This document shows positions 31,962 through 41,148 of a DNA stretch of 64,000 bases, one piece after another. The first letter of the stretch is position 1. The number at the start of each line of letters is the position of its first letter. This DNA comes from Microbacterium sp. SLBN-154. Lineage in GTDB: Bacteria > Actinomycetota > Actinomycetes > Actinomycetales > Microbacteriaceae. Below the pieces are notes generated by a model. The model saw nothing but the letters and a program-made list of their open reading frames with translations, searched no databases and was not told the origin of the DNA. The DNA lies in NCBI RefSeq assembly GCF_006715565.1, contig NZ_VFNL01000001.1:1116001-1180000 (forward strand), read 5' to 3'. The translations under genes and the position numbers were made by a program.

Positions 31962-33014
31962 ATGAGCCGGCCCCGCATCTCCGACGTCGCCGCCGCCGCG
32001 GGCGTGTCGGTCACGACGGTGTCGCTGGTGATGAACGACGTCGAGTCCCGCATCTCCGAGACCACCCGGCAGCGCGTGCGAGAGGCCGCGGTCGCCGTCG
32101 GCTACGCGCCGAGCTCGGTGGCGCGAAGTCTCCGCACCCGCCAGACCCGCACGGTCGGCCTCATCTCCGACCAGATCGCCACGACCCCCTTCGCCGGCCG
32201 CATGCTCGCGGGTGCGCAGGACGCCGCCCGCGAGAACAACCACCTCGTGATCTTCGTCGACACCGGCGGCGACGTCGGGGTCGAGCGCGACGCGATCTCG
32301 GCCCTGCGCGCCCAGCAGGTCGACGCGATGATCTACGCCTGCATGTGGCACCGCGTGGTCGAGGTGCCCGAGTCGCTGCCGGCCGGGTCGGTGTTCCTCG
32401 ACTGCCGGCCCGTGAACGGCGGCTTCCCGAGCGTCGTCCCCGCCGACCGCGAGGGTGGCTACGCCGCGACCCGCGTGCTCATCGAGGCCGGTCATCGCCG
32501 GATCGCCTTCCTCGACACCTCCGACGGCCCGATCGCCTCGTTCCTCCGCCTCGAGGGGTATCACCAGGCGCTGACCGACGCCGGCATCCCCATCGACCCC
32601 GCCCTGCACATCCGCGGCGGCGAGTCGACCGCCCACGGTGCCCGCCTCGCCGCCGAGCGCCTGCTCGACCTGCCCGCCGACCAGCGGCCGACCGGCATCT
32701 TCTCGTTCAACGACCGCATGGCTGTCGGCGTCTACAACGCCGCGCACCGCCGCGGTCTCCGCATCCCCGACGACCTCTCGGTCGTGGGCTACGACGACCA
32801 GCTGCTGGTCGCCGCGGAACAAGACCCACCCCTCACCACCGTCGCCCTGCCCCACTACGAAATGGGTCGCTGGGCGATGGAGGTCGCGCTCGGCGTCCGC
32901 GCGGATGGGAACACCGACGCCACGCACCGCATGGAATGTCCCGTCATCCGACGGGAGTCCGTGGGCCCGCCGCCGGCGCACGTCGCCAAACAGAGCCGAC
33001 GGCGGACCACTTGA
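31962..33014 (+). CDS. LacI-family regulator (second sugar operon)
   Basis: A 350-residue LacI/GalR protein. Helix-turn-helix RISDVAAAAGVSVTTVSLVM, hinge YAPSSVARSLRT, ligand domain with VGLISDQIATTPFAG, FLDCRPVNGGFPSVV and GIFSFNDRMAVGVYN. It starts at ATG 31962; a longer in-frame reading through the repeat array upstream is not credible. It is the first gene of the operon with binding protein, permeases and GH32-like enzyme, controlled by the palindrome at 31927. The sugar is likely fructan- or sucrose-derived if the last enzyme is GH32 (inference). Confidence 0.92.
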   Translation: MSRPRISDVAAAAGVSVTTVSLVMNDVESRISETTRQRVREAAVAVGYAPSSVARSLRTRQTRTVGLISDQIATTPFAGRMLAGAQDAARENNHLVIFVDTGGDVGVERDAISALRAQQVDAMIYACMWHRVVEVPESLPAGSVFLDCRPVNGGFPSVVPADREGGYAATRVLIEAGHRRIAFLDTSDGPIASFLRLEGYHQALTDAGIPIDPALHIRGGESTAHGARLAAERLLDLPADQRPTGIFSFNDRMAVGVYNAAHRRGLRIPDDLSVVGYDDQLLVAAEQDPPLTTVALPHYEMGRWAMEVALGVRADGNTDATHRMECPVIRRESVGPPPAHVAKQSRRRTT

Positions 33015-33024
33015 GATACCGAAC

Positions 33025-33073
33025 GACCGCCGAAGCGGTCCCCGATCGGTGGTCGACGTAGCGGTCGACCACC
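33025..33073 (+). other. Two tandem stem-loops between lacI-2 and binding protein
   Basis: GACCGC-CGAA-GCGGTC (33025-33040) and GGTGGTCGAC / GTCGACCACC (33048-33057, 33064-33073, 6-nt loop) lie in the 76-bp gap. The second ends 17 bp before the binding-protein ATG. They may protect the binding-protein mRNA or terminate part of the lacI transcript. Confidence 0.7.
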
Positions 33074-33090
33074 AGAACAGGAAATCACAG

Positions 33091-34377
33091 ATGCGCAGAA
33101 CAGTCCCGGCTTTTGTTGCGGCCGGCGCCATTGGAGCCCTCGCCCTCACCGGCTGCGGGCAGGCCGGCCAGGGCAGCACCACCACCGAAGACGGTCGCAC
33201 CCAGATCACGATGTGGACCCACTCCGCCGGCAACCCCGCCGAGCTCGAGGTCTACGAACGGATCATCTCCGACTTCAACGCCTCGCAGGATCAGTACGAG
33301 GTCGTCGAGGAGTCCTTCCCGCAGGGCGCCTACAACGACGCGATCGTCGCCGCCGCGGCATCCGGAGATCTTCCCTGCCTGCTCGATCTCGACGGCCCGA
33401 TCATGCCCAACTGGGCGTGGGCGGAGTACATCCAGCCGCTCGGGATCTCCACCGAGATCACCGACTCGCTCCTGCCCACCGCGGTGGGCGTGTGGAACGA
33501 CGAGATCTACTCCGCCGGCTACTGGGATGCCGCGCTGTCGATCTTCGCCCGTGAGTCGGTGCTGACCGAGAACGGCATCCGCATCCCCACGACCGACCAG
33601 CCCTGGACGGCTGAGGAGTTCACCGCCGCCCTCCAGACCCTGAAGGATGCCGGCTACGAGACGCCCATCGACATCGGCGCCGAGGACACCGGCGAGTGGT
33701 GGCCCTACGCGTACTCGCCGCTGCTGCAGAGCTTCGGCGGCGACCTCATCGACCGCGACACGATGCTGAGCGCCGACGGTGCGCTCAACGGACCGGAAGC
33801 CGTCGCCTGGGGCGAGTGGTTCCAGGGCCTCTTCGCCGAGGGCCTCGCCGGCAACAGCGGCACCCTGGGCAACCAGGAGTTCGTCGACGACGAAGTCGCC
33901 CTCAGCTACACCGGTGTCTGGAACGCCCTCGCCTCGGTCGAAGCGATCGGCGACGACCTGCTCATCCTGCCCCCGCCCGACCTCGGAAACGGCCCGGTCA
34001 TCGGCGGCGGCTCGTGGCAGTGGGCGATCTCGTCCACCTGCGAGGAGGTCGAGGGTGCCCGCGAGTACCTGGAGTTCAGCTTCCAGGACGAGTACATCAC
34101 CGAGTTCGCCGACAAGCAGATCGTGATCCCCGCGACCGAGGGTGCCGCTGAGGCATCCGAGTACTTCGGCCCCGACGGCGTGCTGCGTCCCTTCGTCGAG
34201 CTCTCGCAGCAGTTCGCGGTGCTCCGCCCCGAGACGCCGGCCTACGCGGTGATCTCCACCACGTTCGAGACCGCGGCGAAGGACATCATGAACGGCGCCG
34301 ACGTGCAGGAGACCCTCGACCGGGCTGTGCAGGAGATCGACGCCAACATCGAATCCAACGACGGCTACGGCTTCTGA
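33091..34377 (+). CDS. Sugar ABC transporter substrate-binding lipoprotein
   Basis: A 428-residue lipoprotein with lipobox LTGC (Cys about 22). ITMWTHSAGNP and FNASQDQYEV start the family-1 binding fold, and GGGSWQWAISSTCEEVEGA is the hinge and ligand region of MalE/UgpB-like proteins. It is separated from the permeases by a stem-loop at 34387. It belongs to the LacI-2 operon and has no ATPase gene nearby. Confidence 0.92.
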   Translation: MRRTVPAFVAAGAIGALALTGCGQAGQGSTTTEDGRTQITMWTHSAGNPAELEVYERIISDFNASQDQYEVVEESFPQGAYNDAIVAAAASGDLPCLLDLDGPIMPNWAWAEYIQPLGISTEITDSLLPTAVGVWNDEIYSAGYWDAALSIFARESVLTENGIRIPTTDQPWTAEEFTAALQTLKDAGYETPIDIGAEDTGEWWPYAYSPLLQSFGGDLIDRDTMLSADGALNGPEAVAWGEWFQGLFAEGLAGNSGTLGNQEFVDDEVALSYTGVWNALASVEAIGDDLLILPPPDLGNGPVIGGGSWQWAISSTCEEVEGAREYLEFSFQDEYITEFADKQIVIPATEGAAEASEYFGPDGVLRPFVELSQQFAVLRPETPAYAVISTTFETAAKDIMNGADVQETLDRAVQEIDANIESNDGYGF

Positions 34378-34386
34378 TCACTGATC

Positions 34387-34420
34387 GCGCGGGTGGGGAG
34401 CCGCCGCTTCCCGCCCGCGC
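34387..34420 (+). other. Stem-loop between binding protein and permease
   Basis: A 14-bp stem with two G-U pairs (34387-34400 with 34407-34420) and a CCGCCG loop, starting 9 bp after the binding-protein stop. It sits at the same operon position as the 14171-14206 stem-loop and is a likely differential-expression element. Confidence 0.75.
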
Positions 34421-34439
34421 GAGCCGGGAGATACTTCTC

Positions 34440-35381
34440 ATGACTGTCACGCCTCCGACGGTCGCCGCCGAGACACCTCAGCGCGCGACCCGCCGCTTCC
34501 GCACCACCAAAGGACGCGAGACCTGGGCGGGCCTGGCGATGATGGCACCCGCCGGCATCCTGCTGGTGCTGTTCCTCATCATCCCCGTCATCCTCGCCTT
34601 CACCCTCTCGTTCACCAACGCCCGCCTCATCTCGCCGAACCCGCCGCGCTTCGTCGGATTCGACAACTTCGTCCGGGCCTTCACCAACGACCCGGTCTTC
34701 CTCCAGTCGGCCTGGAACACCTTCCTGTTCGCCCTCGTCGTGGTGCCGGTGCAGGCGGGGCTCGGGCTGCTGCTGGCGGTACTCGTCAACAGACGGATGC
34801 GAGGGGTCACCGCCTTCCGGGTGATCTTCTTCATCCCGGTCGTCACCTCGATCGTCGTGGTGTCGATCCTGTGGCGCTTCCTCTATCAGCCCAACGGCCT
34901 GATCAACTCCATGATCGACACGATCACCTTCGGTGCGTGGTCGGGCATGGACTGGCTGAACAACCCGCAGACCGCGCTCGGCGCGATCATCGTGCTGTCG
35001 ATCTGGCAGGCCGTGGGGTTCCACATGATCATCTGGCTCGCAGGGCTGCAGACCATCCCCGAGGAGCTCTACGAGGCGGCCAAGATGGACGGCGCCGGCC
35101 CCTGGCGCCAGTTCACCAGCGTCACCTGGCCCGGGCTCCGCCCCACCATGGTGTTCGTCCTGGTGACTATCACGATTTCCGCCTTCGCGCTCTTCGTGCA
35201 GATCGACGTCATGACCCAGGGCGGCCCCGTCAACAGCACGTCCACGATCGTCTACTACGCCGTGCGCAAGGGATACGAGCAGCAGGAGATCGGCTACGCC
35301 GCCGCCATCTCGCTGATCTTCTTCGTCGCGGTGCTCATCATCGCCCTCATCCAGCGGCGCCTGACGAGGGAGAAGGATTGA
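34440..35381 (+). CDS. Sugar ABC permease (MalF-like)
   Basis: A 313-residue permease, six membrane segments, EAA loop ELYEAAKMDGAGPWRQFTSV followed by TWPGLRP. It pairs with the permease 1 bp downstream. Ordinary in length and motifs. Confidence 0.92.
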   Translation: MTVTPPTVAAETPQRATRRFRTTKGRETWAGLAMMAPAGILLVLFLIIPVILAFTLSFTNARLISPNPPRFVGFDNFVRAFTNDPVFLQSAWNTFLFALVVVPVQAGLGLLLAVLVNRRMRGVTAFRVIFFIPVVTSIVVVSILWRFLYQPNGLINSMIDTITFGAWSGMDWLNNPQTALGAIIVLSIWQAVGFHMIIWLAGLQTIPEELYEAAKMDGAGPWRQFTSVTWPGLRPTMVFVLVTITISAFALFVQIDVMTQGGPVNSTSTIVYYAVRKGYEQQEIGYAAAISLIFFVAVLIIALIQRRLTREKD

Positions 35382-35382
35382 C

Positions 35383-36342
35383 ATGACCGACACCCGCAGC
35401 CGCCCGCGCACCGGGCCCGAGGGCCGCGCCGCGGCATCCGCTCGGACCGCCACCGACGCCAGCGAGAAGCGGCGTCGACGCACCGGGAAGTTCTTCCTCT
35501 ACGCCGCCATGTCGGTGTTCGCGGTGATCTTCCTCTTCCCGCTGGTGTTCATGTTCGTCTCGAGCTTGAAGCCCGACGCCCAGATCCTGCAGGACATCGA
35601 CTCGCCGATGGCCTTCCTCCCGGTCGGCGATATCAGCCTCGACAACTACTTCGGGGTGTTCGACCGGGTGCCGGTCGCGCAGTTCCTCTTCAACTCGGTG
35701 CTCGTTACCGTCCTGACGGTGGGGCTCGGGCTGATCGTGAACTCCATGGCCGGGTTCGCGCTGTCGCGCCTGGCGTGGCGGGGCCGGTTCGTCGTGCTCG
35801 CGATCATCATCGCCACCCTGATCGTTCCCTTCGAGACGATCGCGGTGCCGATGGTCTACTGGGTCGCGCAGCTGCCGACCCTCGTGATCGAAGGCGGCGT
35901 GCTGAAGTACGACTTCGGATGGCTCAACACCTACGAGGTGCAGATCGTGCCGTTCATCGCCAACGCCTTCTCGATCTTCCTGTTCACGCAGTACTTCTCC
36001 ACGATCCCGAAGTCGCTCGACGAGGCGGCCCGCATCGACGGCGCGGGCTGGTTCACCATCTACCGGCGGATCATCGTGCCCCTCTCGGGTCCGGCGTTCG
36101 CCACGGTGGCGATCCTCACGTTCCTGCCGGCGTGGAACCAGTACCTCTGGCCCCTCATGGTGGTGCAGCGCGAGGAGCTGCGGCCGGTGATGGTCGGCAT
36201 GCAGTACTTCTTCCAGCTCAACACCGCCTGGGGTGAGGTCATGGCCTACACCTCGCTCATCACCCTTCCCGTCCTCATCGTGTTCCTGGTGTTCCAGCGC
36301 GCGTTCGTCTCGTCGATCGCCGCGAGCGGGGTGAAGGGATGA
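35383..36342 (+). CDS. Sugar ABC permease (MalG-like)
   Basis: A 319-residue permease with six membrane segments and EAA loop KSLDEAARIDGAGWFTIYRR. The N-terminal 40 residues are basic and cytoplasmic. It starts 1 bp after its partner and overlaps the GH32-like gene by 4 nt (ATGA). The importing ATPase is not encoded here. Confidence 0.92.
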   Translation: MTDTRSRPRTGPEGRAAASARTATDASEKRRRRTGKFFLYAAMSVFAVIFLFPLVFMFVSSLKPDAQILQDIDSPMAFLPVGDISLDNYFGVFDRVPVAQFLFNSVLVTVLTVGLGLIVNSMAGFALSRLAWRGRFVVLAIIIATLIVPFETIAVPMVYWVAQLPTLVIEGGVLKYDFGWLNTYEVQIVPFIANAFSIFLFTQYFSTIPKSLDEAARIDGAGWFTIYRRIIVPLSGPAFATVAILTFLPAWNQYLWPLMVVQREELRPVMVGMQYFFQLNTAWGEVMAYTSLITLPVLIVFLVFQRAFVSSIAASGVKG

Positions 36343-37361
36343 CGCGGGGCGCTGTCGCCGGTTCGCTCGACGTCTCTCTCGATGTTTCTGAAAGGTCTGC
36401 TGTGTTCGATCTGCCCGGCTCCTGGGTGTGGGATTTCTGGTTCGCCGACGACGGAGAGCAGTACCACCTGTTCTTCCTCTACGCCTCACGCGCGCTCGGC
36501 GACCCCGACGCGCGGCACTACCGGGCGGCGATCGGGCACGCGGTCTCGACCGACCTGCAGTCGTGGACGCAGGTCGCCGACGCGCTCGTGCACTCCGATG
36601 CGCCGGCGTTCGACGACCTGGCGACGTGGACCGGGTCGGTGGTGCGGCACCCCGACGGCACCTGGTACCTCTTCTATACGGGGTCGTCACTGGATGCCGG
36701 GGGGAAGAACGTCCAGCGGATCGGGTACGCGACCTCGCGCGACCTTCTGACCTGGACCAAGGCGCCCGGGCCGGTGCTGTCGGCCGCGGCGCCGTGGTAC
36801 GAGACGCTCGACTCGGGCGACTGGCACGACGAGGCGTTCCGCGACCCCTGGGTGTTCCCCGACCCGAACGGGAACGGGTGGCACATGTACGTCACGGCGC
36901 GCGCGCCCGAGGGGCCCGCGTTCGGGCGCGGTGTGATCGGGCACGCCTGGTCGGCGGACCTCCGCTCGTGGGAGCTGCGCCCGCCGCTCAGCGCGCCGAG
37001 CGAGCATGGGTTCGGGCAGCTCGAGGTCACCCAGGTCGAGGTCATCGACGGTCGCCTGGTGCTGATCTTCTCGTGCGGCAGTGAGCACGCGATGCGGTCG
37101 CGGGCGGGGGAGCCCGGCGGCGGAGGCACGTGGGCGATCAACGCCGACAGCGTGCTCGGGCCGTTCGACGTCGACGCGGCCTACCCCGTGACTGACGAGC
37201 GGCTGTACGTCGGACGGCTCCTGCGGCGGCGCTCTGACGGGCAGTGGCTGCTGTTCGCGTTCCGCAACGCCGACGTCGAGGGGCGTTTCGTCGGGGGAGT
37301 GATCGACCCGCTGCCGGTGGCGTGGGTCGGCGACCGGCTGGTGGCGGGGCCGCGCGCGTAG
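36339..37361 (+). CDS. GH32-like intracellular glycoside hydrolase
   Basis: A 340-residue five-bladed beta-propeller hydrolase resembling GH32 (beta-fructosidase) and relatives. WVWDFWFADD contains the likely nucleophile Asp, AFRDPWVF is the RDP transition-state motif and GQLEVTQVEV supplies the putative acid/base Glu. The length equals the catalytic propeller only, without the usual C-terminal beta-sandwich of GH32, so a GH43/GH68-like relative is possible. There is no signal peptide, so substrates are imported. It is the last gene of the LacI-2 operon; the IS481 element is inserted 1 bp after its TAG stop. Confidence 0.8.
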   Translation: MTRGAVAGSLDVSLDVSERSAVFDLPGSWVWDFWFADDGEQYHLFFLYASRALGDPDARHYRAAIGHAVSTDLQSWTQVADALVHSDAPAFDDLATWTGSVVRHPDGTWYLFYTGSSLDAGGKNVQRIGYATSRDLLTWTKAPGPVLSAAAPWYETLDSGDWHDEAFRDPWVFPDPNGNGWHMYVTARAPEGPAFGRGVIGHAWSADLRSWELRPPLSAPSEHGFGQLEVTQVEVIDGRLVLIFSCGSEHAMRSRAGEPGGGGTWAINADSVLGPFDVDAAYPVTDERLYVGRLLRRRSDGQWLLFAFRNADVEGRFVGGVIDPLPVAWVGDRLVAGPRA

Positions 37362-37362
37362 C

Positions 37363-38421
37363 TGTACTGACCCGGATCGTTGTTGACGTAGGAGAGACCT
37401 CCGGGGTCGAGTTGGAGCTGTCTAGTTCTTCAGCTCGAACGCACGGAGGTCTCTCGTGTCTCACGCTAATGCCCGGCTGACTCCGGCTGGCAGGTTGATC
37501 ATGGTCCAGCGCATCGAATCGGGGCGTGCGGTCGCGCATGTCGCGGCGGAGATGGGGATCTCGCGGACGACGGCGTGGCGGTGGTGGCGCAGGTTCCGCG
37601 AATCGGGACCGGCGGGTCTGATCGACCGTTCCAGCGTCGCCCGATCGCATCCCGCCCGCACGGGGCCGTGCGTGGAAACACGTGTGCGGATCGTGCGAGC
37701 GTTGACCAGGCGGGGACCGGTGTTCATCGCGGGCCGGCTCGGGATGCAGCCCTCAACCGTCGGCCGAGTGTTACGCCGACACGGAATGCCGTTGCTGCGC
37801 GAGGTCGACCCGGTAACCGGGGCGGTGATCCGAGCGGTCCGACGCTCCCCCCGACGCTACGAGCACGCCCGTCCTGGCTCTCTGGTTCACCTCGACGTGA
37901 AGAAGCTCGGTCGCATCCCCGACGGCGGTGGATGGCGCGCCCACGGTCGCAGCGAGCAGGTCCGCGGACGCGGCATCGGCTACGACTACGTTCACACCGC
38001 CATCGACGATCACTCCCGCCTCGCCTACGCCGAGGTCCACGACGACGAAAAGGGTGCCACCGCCGCGGGCTTCCTCGAACGCGCTGTCGCGTTCTACGCC
38101 CGACTCGGCGTCACCGTCGAGCGTGTGATCACCGACAACGCCTTCGCATACCGCAACTCGAACGCATTCCGAGACACCCTCGCCGCGCACGGCATCACGC
38201 AGAAATTCATCCGCCCCCACTGCCCCTGGACGAACGGCAAAGTCGAGCGCCTGAACCGCACCCTCGCCACCGAATGGGCCTACGCCCGCCCCTTCACCTC
38301 AAACGATCACAGAGCGGCAGCCTTGCCCGCCTGGCTGGACTACTACAACCTAGACAGGCACCACCTCGGCATCGGCGGCATCCCCATCGACCGAATCAAC
38401 AACGGTCGAGGTCAGTACACC
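37363..38421 (+). mobile_element. IS481-family insertion sequence
   Basis: Terminal inverted repeats TGTACTGACCCGGATCGTTG at the left (37363) and TGTACTGACCTCGACCGTTG on the reverse strand at the right (ending 38419) match at 17 of 20 positions. Flanking TAGC is present at 37359-37362 and 38422-38425, a possible 4-bp target duplication if the right end includes the extra CC. One intact transposase gene is carried. The element looks complete. Confidence 0.85.
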
Positions 38422-38424
38422 TAG
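37456..38424 (+). CDS. IS481-family DDE transposase
   Basis: A 322-residue transposase. N-terminal helix-turn-helix (SGRAVAHVAAEMGISRTTAW) and DDE catalytic domain: first Asp in LVHLDVKKLG, second in RVITDNAFAY, Glu in WTNGKVERLNRTLA. The frame is intact. Its reading frame runs through the right inverted repeat and stops at TAG 38422-38424, just outside the element, within the duplicated target sequence. Probably functional. Confidence 0.93.
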   Translation: MSHANARLTPAGRLIMVQRIESGRAVAHVAAEMGISRTTAWRWWRRFRESGPAGLIDRSSVARSHPARTGPCVETRVRIVRALTRRGPVFIAGRLGMQPSTVGRVLRRHGMPLLREVDPVTGAVIRAVRRSPRRYEHARPGSLVHLDVKKLGRIPDGGGWRAHGRSEQVRGRGIGYDYVHTAIDDHSRLAYAEVHDDEKGATAAGFLERAVAFYARLGVTVERVITDNAFAYRNSNAFRDTLAAHGITQKFIRPHCPWTNGKVERLNRTLATEWAYARPFTSNDHRAAALPAWLDYYNLDRHHLGIGGIPIDRINNGRGQYT

Positions 38425-38457
38425 CGCGCGCCCCCGCCCGCCCCGCCCCCGCCCCTC

Positions 38458-38545
38458 CCGCGAGGGTGCACTCCCTCCCCGCGAAGGTGCACTCCCCGCC
38501 CGCGAGGGTGCGCTCCCCGCCCGCGAGGGTGCACTCCCTGCGGCT
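38458..38545. repeat. 21-bp repeat array, four forward units
   Basis: Units starting GAGGGTGCAC (or one-base variants) at 38462, 38483, 38504 and 38525, exactly 21 bp apart, 40 bp from the right end of the IS481 element. No gene overlaps it. Confidence 0.95.
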
Positions 38546-38677
38546 GCGGGGCCGAAGTCGCGTCCCCGCTGCCCTGAACACGCTGGCGCGCGGAGGTTCG
38601 GTCGAGACGCGTACGTTTCGCGACTGATCGTCCGCGTCTCGGCCGATCGTACGCGGCCCGAGGGGCCGGCCCACCCT

Positions 38678-38937
38678 CCGCGAGGGTGCACGCCCCGCAC
38701 GCGAGGGGTGCACGTCCTCCCCGCGAGGGTGCACTCCCTGCACGCGAGGGTGCACCGCATGCACGCGAGGGTGTACCCCGTGCCCCTCGGTGGTCCACTC
38801 TCGCGGGCAACGCGTGCACCCTCGCGGGCAACGCGTGCACCCGCGCGGGTGGTGCGTGCACCCTGGAGGGTGGTGCGTGCACCCTCGCGGGCAACGCGTG
38901 CACCCGCGCGGGTGGCGCGTGCGCCCTCGCGCGCGCC
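38678..38937. repeat. 21-bp repeat array, five forward and seven inverted units
   Basis: Forward units at 38682, 38703 (one extra G), 38725, 38746 and 38767, then inverted units at 38795 (degenerate), 38816, 38837, 38858, 38879, 38900 and 38921. Spacing is 21 bp except at the inserted G. Forward copies precede inverted ones, as in the other two-sided arrays. The 38.4-39.0 kb gap contains only these arrays and about 140 bp without visible features. Confidence 0.95.
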
Positions 38938-39037
38938 GACCGAGCCGGGCATCGATAGTCGGGCGTGAGACCGCCCGCCCTTCCTAGCATCGACACGTCG
39001 GCCATCCGGTCGGCAGGATGACACGGGAAGGAACGCG

Positions 39038-39919
39038 ATGCTCGAACGGTGGAACGACGCGATCGACCTCATCGAGGAGAACCTCGATGCGCAGATCGAC
39101 GTCGCCGCGCTCGCCCGCGCGGCCGTCACGTCGGAGTACCACTTCCGCCGTGTGTTCTCGGTGCTCGCCGGGATGCCGCTGTCGGAATACGTCCGGCGGC
39201 GACGGATGAGCGTCGCCGCCGCCGACGTGCTCGAGGGGAAGCCCCTCATCGACGTCGCGGTGCGTTTCGGGTACGGCTCGGCCGATGCGTTCCGCCGAGC
39301 GTTCGTCGCCGTGCACGGGCTCACGCCCGAGCAGGCCCGCCGTCCCGGCGCCATCCTCACGGCCCAGCCTCGTCTGCGGCTGCGTCTCACCATCGAAGGG
39401 AGCATCCCCATGCGCCACCGCATCATCGACCTCGAACCGTTCCGCATCGCCGGACCCGGCGCCAGGATTCCGCTGGTGTACCGCGGACCGAACCCCGACA
39501 TGATCGCGTTCCACCGCTCGTTGCCACCGACGATCGCCGACCAGCTGGCGGCGATCAGCGACATGGATGACCCGGCGGGACCCTTCTCGGTGTCCACCGA
39601 CTTTGCGCCGGATCGCGCAGACGGCAGCGAGTTCCACTACGTCTACGGGGTCGCGACCCGGCGGTCGGCAGCCGACATCCCGGCGTCGTTCGACACGCTC
39701 GAGGTGCCCGCGCACACGTGGGTGGTGTTCGACGTGGCGGCCGAGACCGGGTTCTTCGACGCGCTTCAGCAGGTGTGGGCCGACGCCTACGGCGACTGGT
39801 TCCCCTCGCATCCGTATCGCACGGTCGCAGCGCCGGAGATCCTCGCGGTGCACGAGCGGTCGGACGACGGCGACTCCGGCCGCGCCGAGCTCTGGCTCGC
39901 CGTCGAGCGGGAGGCTTAG
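39038..39919 (+). CDS. AraC-type regulator with GyrI-like effector domain
   Basis: A 293-residue regulator. The two AraC helix-turn-helix motifs are N-terminal (about 20-100): DVAALARAAVTSEYHFRRVF and PLIDVAVRFGYGSADAFRRA. The C-terminal half (about 125-293) is a GyrI-like small-molecule-binding domain, including HTWVVFDVAAE and EILAVHERSDD. Related proteins (Rob/SoxS-like with GyrI) control efflux. The start ATG 39038 follows GGAAGGAACGCG. A hairpin follows the stop. Confidence 0.88.
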   Translation: MLERWNDAIDLIEENLDAQIDVAALARAAVTSEYHFRRVFSVLAGMPLSEYVRRRRMSVAAADVLEGKPLIDVAVRFGYGSADAFRRAFVAVHGLTPEQARRPGAILTAQPRLRLRLTIEGSIPMRHRIIDLEPFRIAGPGARIPLVYRGPNPDMIAFHRSLPPTIADQLAAISDMDDPAGPFSVSTDFAPDRADGSEFHYVYGVATRRSAADIPASFDTLEVPAHTWVVFDVAAETGFFDALQQVWADAYGDWFPSHPYRTVAAPEILAVHERSDDGDSGRAELWLAVEREA

Positions 39920-39922
39920 CCG

Positions 39923-39965
39923 CGCTGCCCCGCGCTGAGCGCGGCGGGGCGAGGGCGGGGCAGCG
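39923..39965 (+). terminator. Stem-loop after AraC-type gene
   Basis: CGCTGCCCCGC (39923-39933) pairs with GCGGGGCAGCG (39955-39965), 11 bp, 3 bp after the stop codon. The loop can form an inner CCCCGC/GCGGGG-type stem. It is terminator-like without a U-tract. Confidence 0.6.
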
Positions 39966-40068
39966 TACCCGCCCCCGCCGGTTCGGGGAGGCCGTTGAGC
40001 GAGGCCCGGCGCTCGCCTACAGTCGCGAGCAGCGATGCCCCCCCTCGCCCCCCCGGAATGAGGCACCC

Positions 40069-41148
40069 ATGGCACAACGCGTCTCGCAGGTCTCCGCGCA
40101 CTGGTGGCGGGAGATGACGGCACCCGCGCGGCTCCTCATGGCCGCCAAGACGGCGATCGGCTGCGCGCTGGCGTGGGTGCTCGCGCCCCTGCTGCCGACC
40201 GAGGACCAGTACTCCTACTACGCCCCGCTGGGCGTGCTGGTGAGCATGTATCCGACCGTCGCGGCATCGGCGCGGTCGGGTGCGCAGGCACTGCTCGGAC
40301 TCGCCGTCGGGATCGGCCTCGGGCTCCTCGGCATCGTGGCCCTGTTCGCGGGACTCCCCGCCGTGCTGACGCTCGCGCTGGTCATCGCGATCGGGGTGAT
40401 CATCGGCGGCATCCGTGCGCTGGGTGTCGGCCGGGAGTGGGTGGCGATCGCAGCGCTGTTCGTGCTGCTCTTGAGCGGCTCGCAGGCCGACGACTTCTCG
40501 GTGTCGTACCTCTTCACGGTGGGGTTCGGGGTGCTCATCGGGGTGGTCATCAACGTCCTGATCGTGCCGCCGGTCTACCTCGACACCGCGAGCGGGCGCC
40601 TGTCGGAGCTGCGCGACGAGATCGCCGAGCTCCTGCGCGTGCTCGCAGACCGCGTGGCCGAGGGGAACATCGACGCCGCGGAGGTGTCCGAGCCCGACGC
40701 CGGACTCGACGCCGTCATCGCCGACGTCCACGAGGAGGTGCGCGAGGCCGACGAGAGCCTGCGCGGCAACCCGCGGGGGCGCCGGCACCGCGCCGAGCAG
40801 AGGGAGAACCTGCAGCGGATGCGCGCGCTCGAGCGCATCGCGTTCTACAGCCGCGACCTCGCCGATGTCCTCTACGCGCTCGACCGGGAGGAGGACGCCG
40901 CGGTCGGACTCGAGACGCGCGCGGCGCTCGCCGACGCGATCCGCCGGTGCGCCGATCTCGTCGCGACCCCCATCGGCGACAGTTCCGCATCGGCGCGATT
41001 GGCCGATGCCGACCGGGCCGTGGAGGCCTACGCCGACGCCCTGACCACCGTCGCCGGACCCGCCGGCGTCGCCCGTCGGTCGACTCCGGTCTCCCTCCTC
41101 CAGCGGATCATCGATGCATCACTGCCGTTCGTCGCCGACGGGCGGTGA
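40069..41148 (+). CDS. FUSC-family membrane protein
   Basis: A 359-residue inner-membrane protein with six hydrophobic segments in the first 170 residues, including the typical QYSYYAPLGVLVSMYPTVAAS and the second block around FTVGFGVLIGVVINVLIVPP, then a cytoplasmic alpha-helical region rich in Arg/Glu (about 185-359). It resembles aromatic-acid or fusaric-acid exporters and DUF939-type proteins. I chose ATG 40069 (MAQRVSQVSAHWW). It stands alone; the nearby regulators may control it. Confidence 0.8.
   Translation: MAQRVSQVSAHWWREMTAPARLLMAAKTAIGCALAWVLAPLLPTEDQYSYYAPLGVLVSMYPTVAASARSGAQALLGLAVGIGLGLLGIVALFAGLPAVLTLALVIAIGVIIGGIRALGVGREWVAIAALFVLLLSGSQADDFSVSYLFTVGFGVLIGVVINVLIVPPVYLDTASGRLSELRDEIAELLRVLADRVAEGNIDAAEVSEPDAGLDAVIADVHEEVREADESLRGNPRGRRHRAEQRENLQRMRALERIAFYSRDLADVLYALDREEDAAVGLETRAALADAIRRCADLVATPIGDSSASARLADADRAVEAYADALTTVAGPAGVARRSTPVSLLQRIIDASLPFVADGR

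Noticed and set aside
36339..37361. Disruption of the GH32-like gene by the IS element
   Set aside because: Its frame and stop codon are intact; the element begins 1 bp after the stop.
31681..38937. Arrays as ordinary rho-independent terminators
   Set aside because: Too many units, no U-tracts, and one array is inside a coding region.
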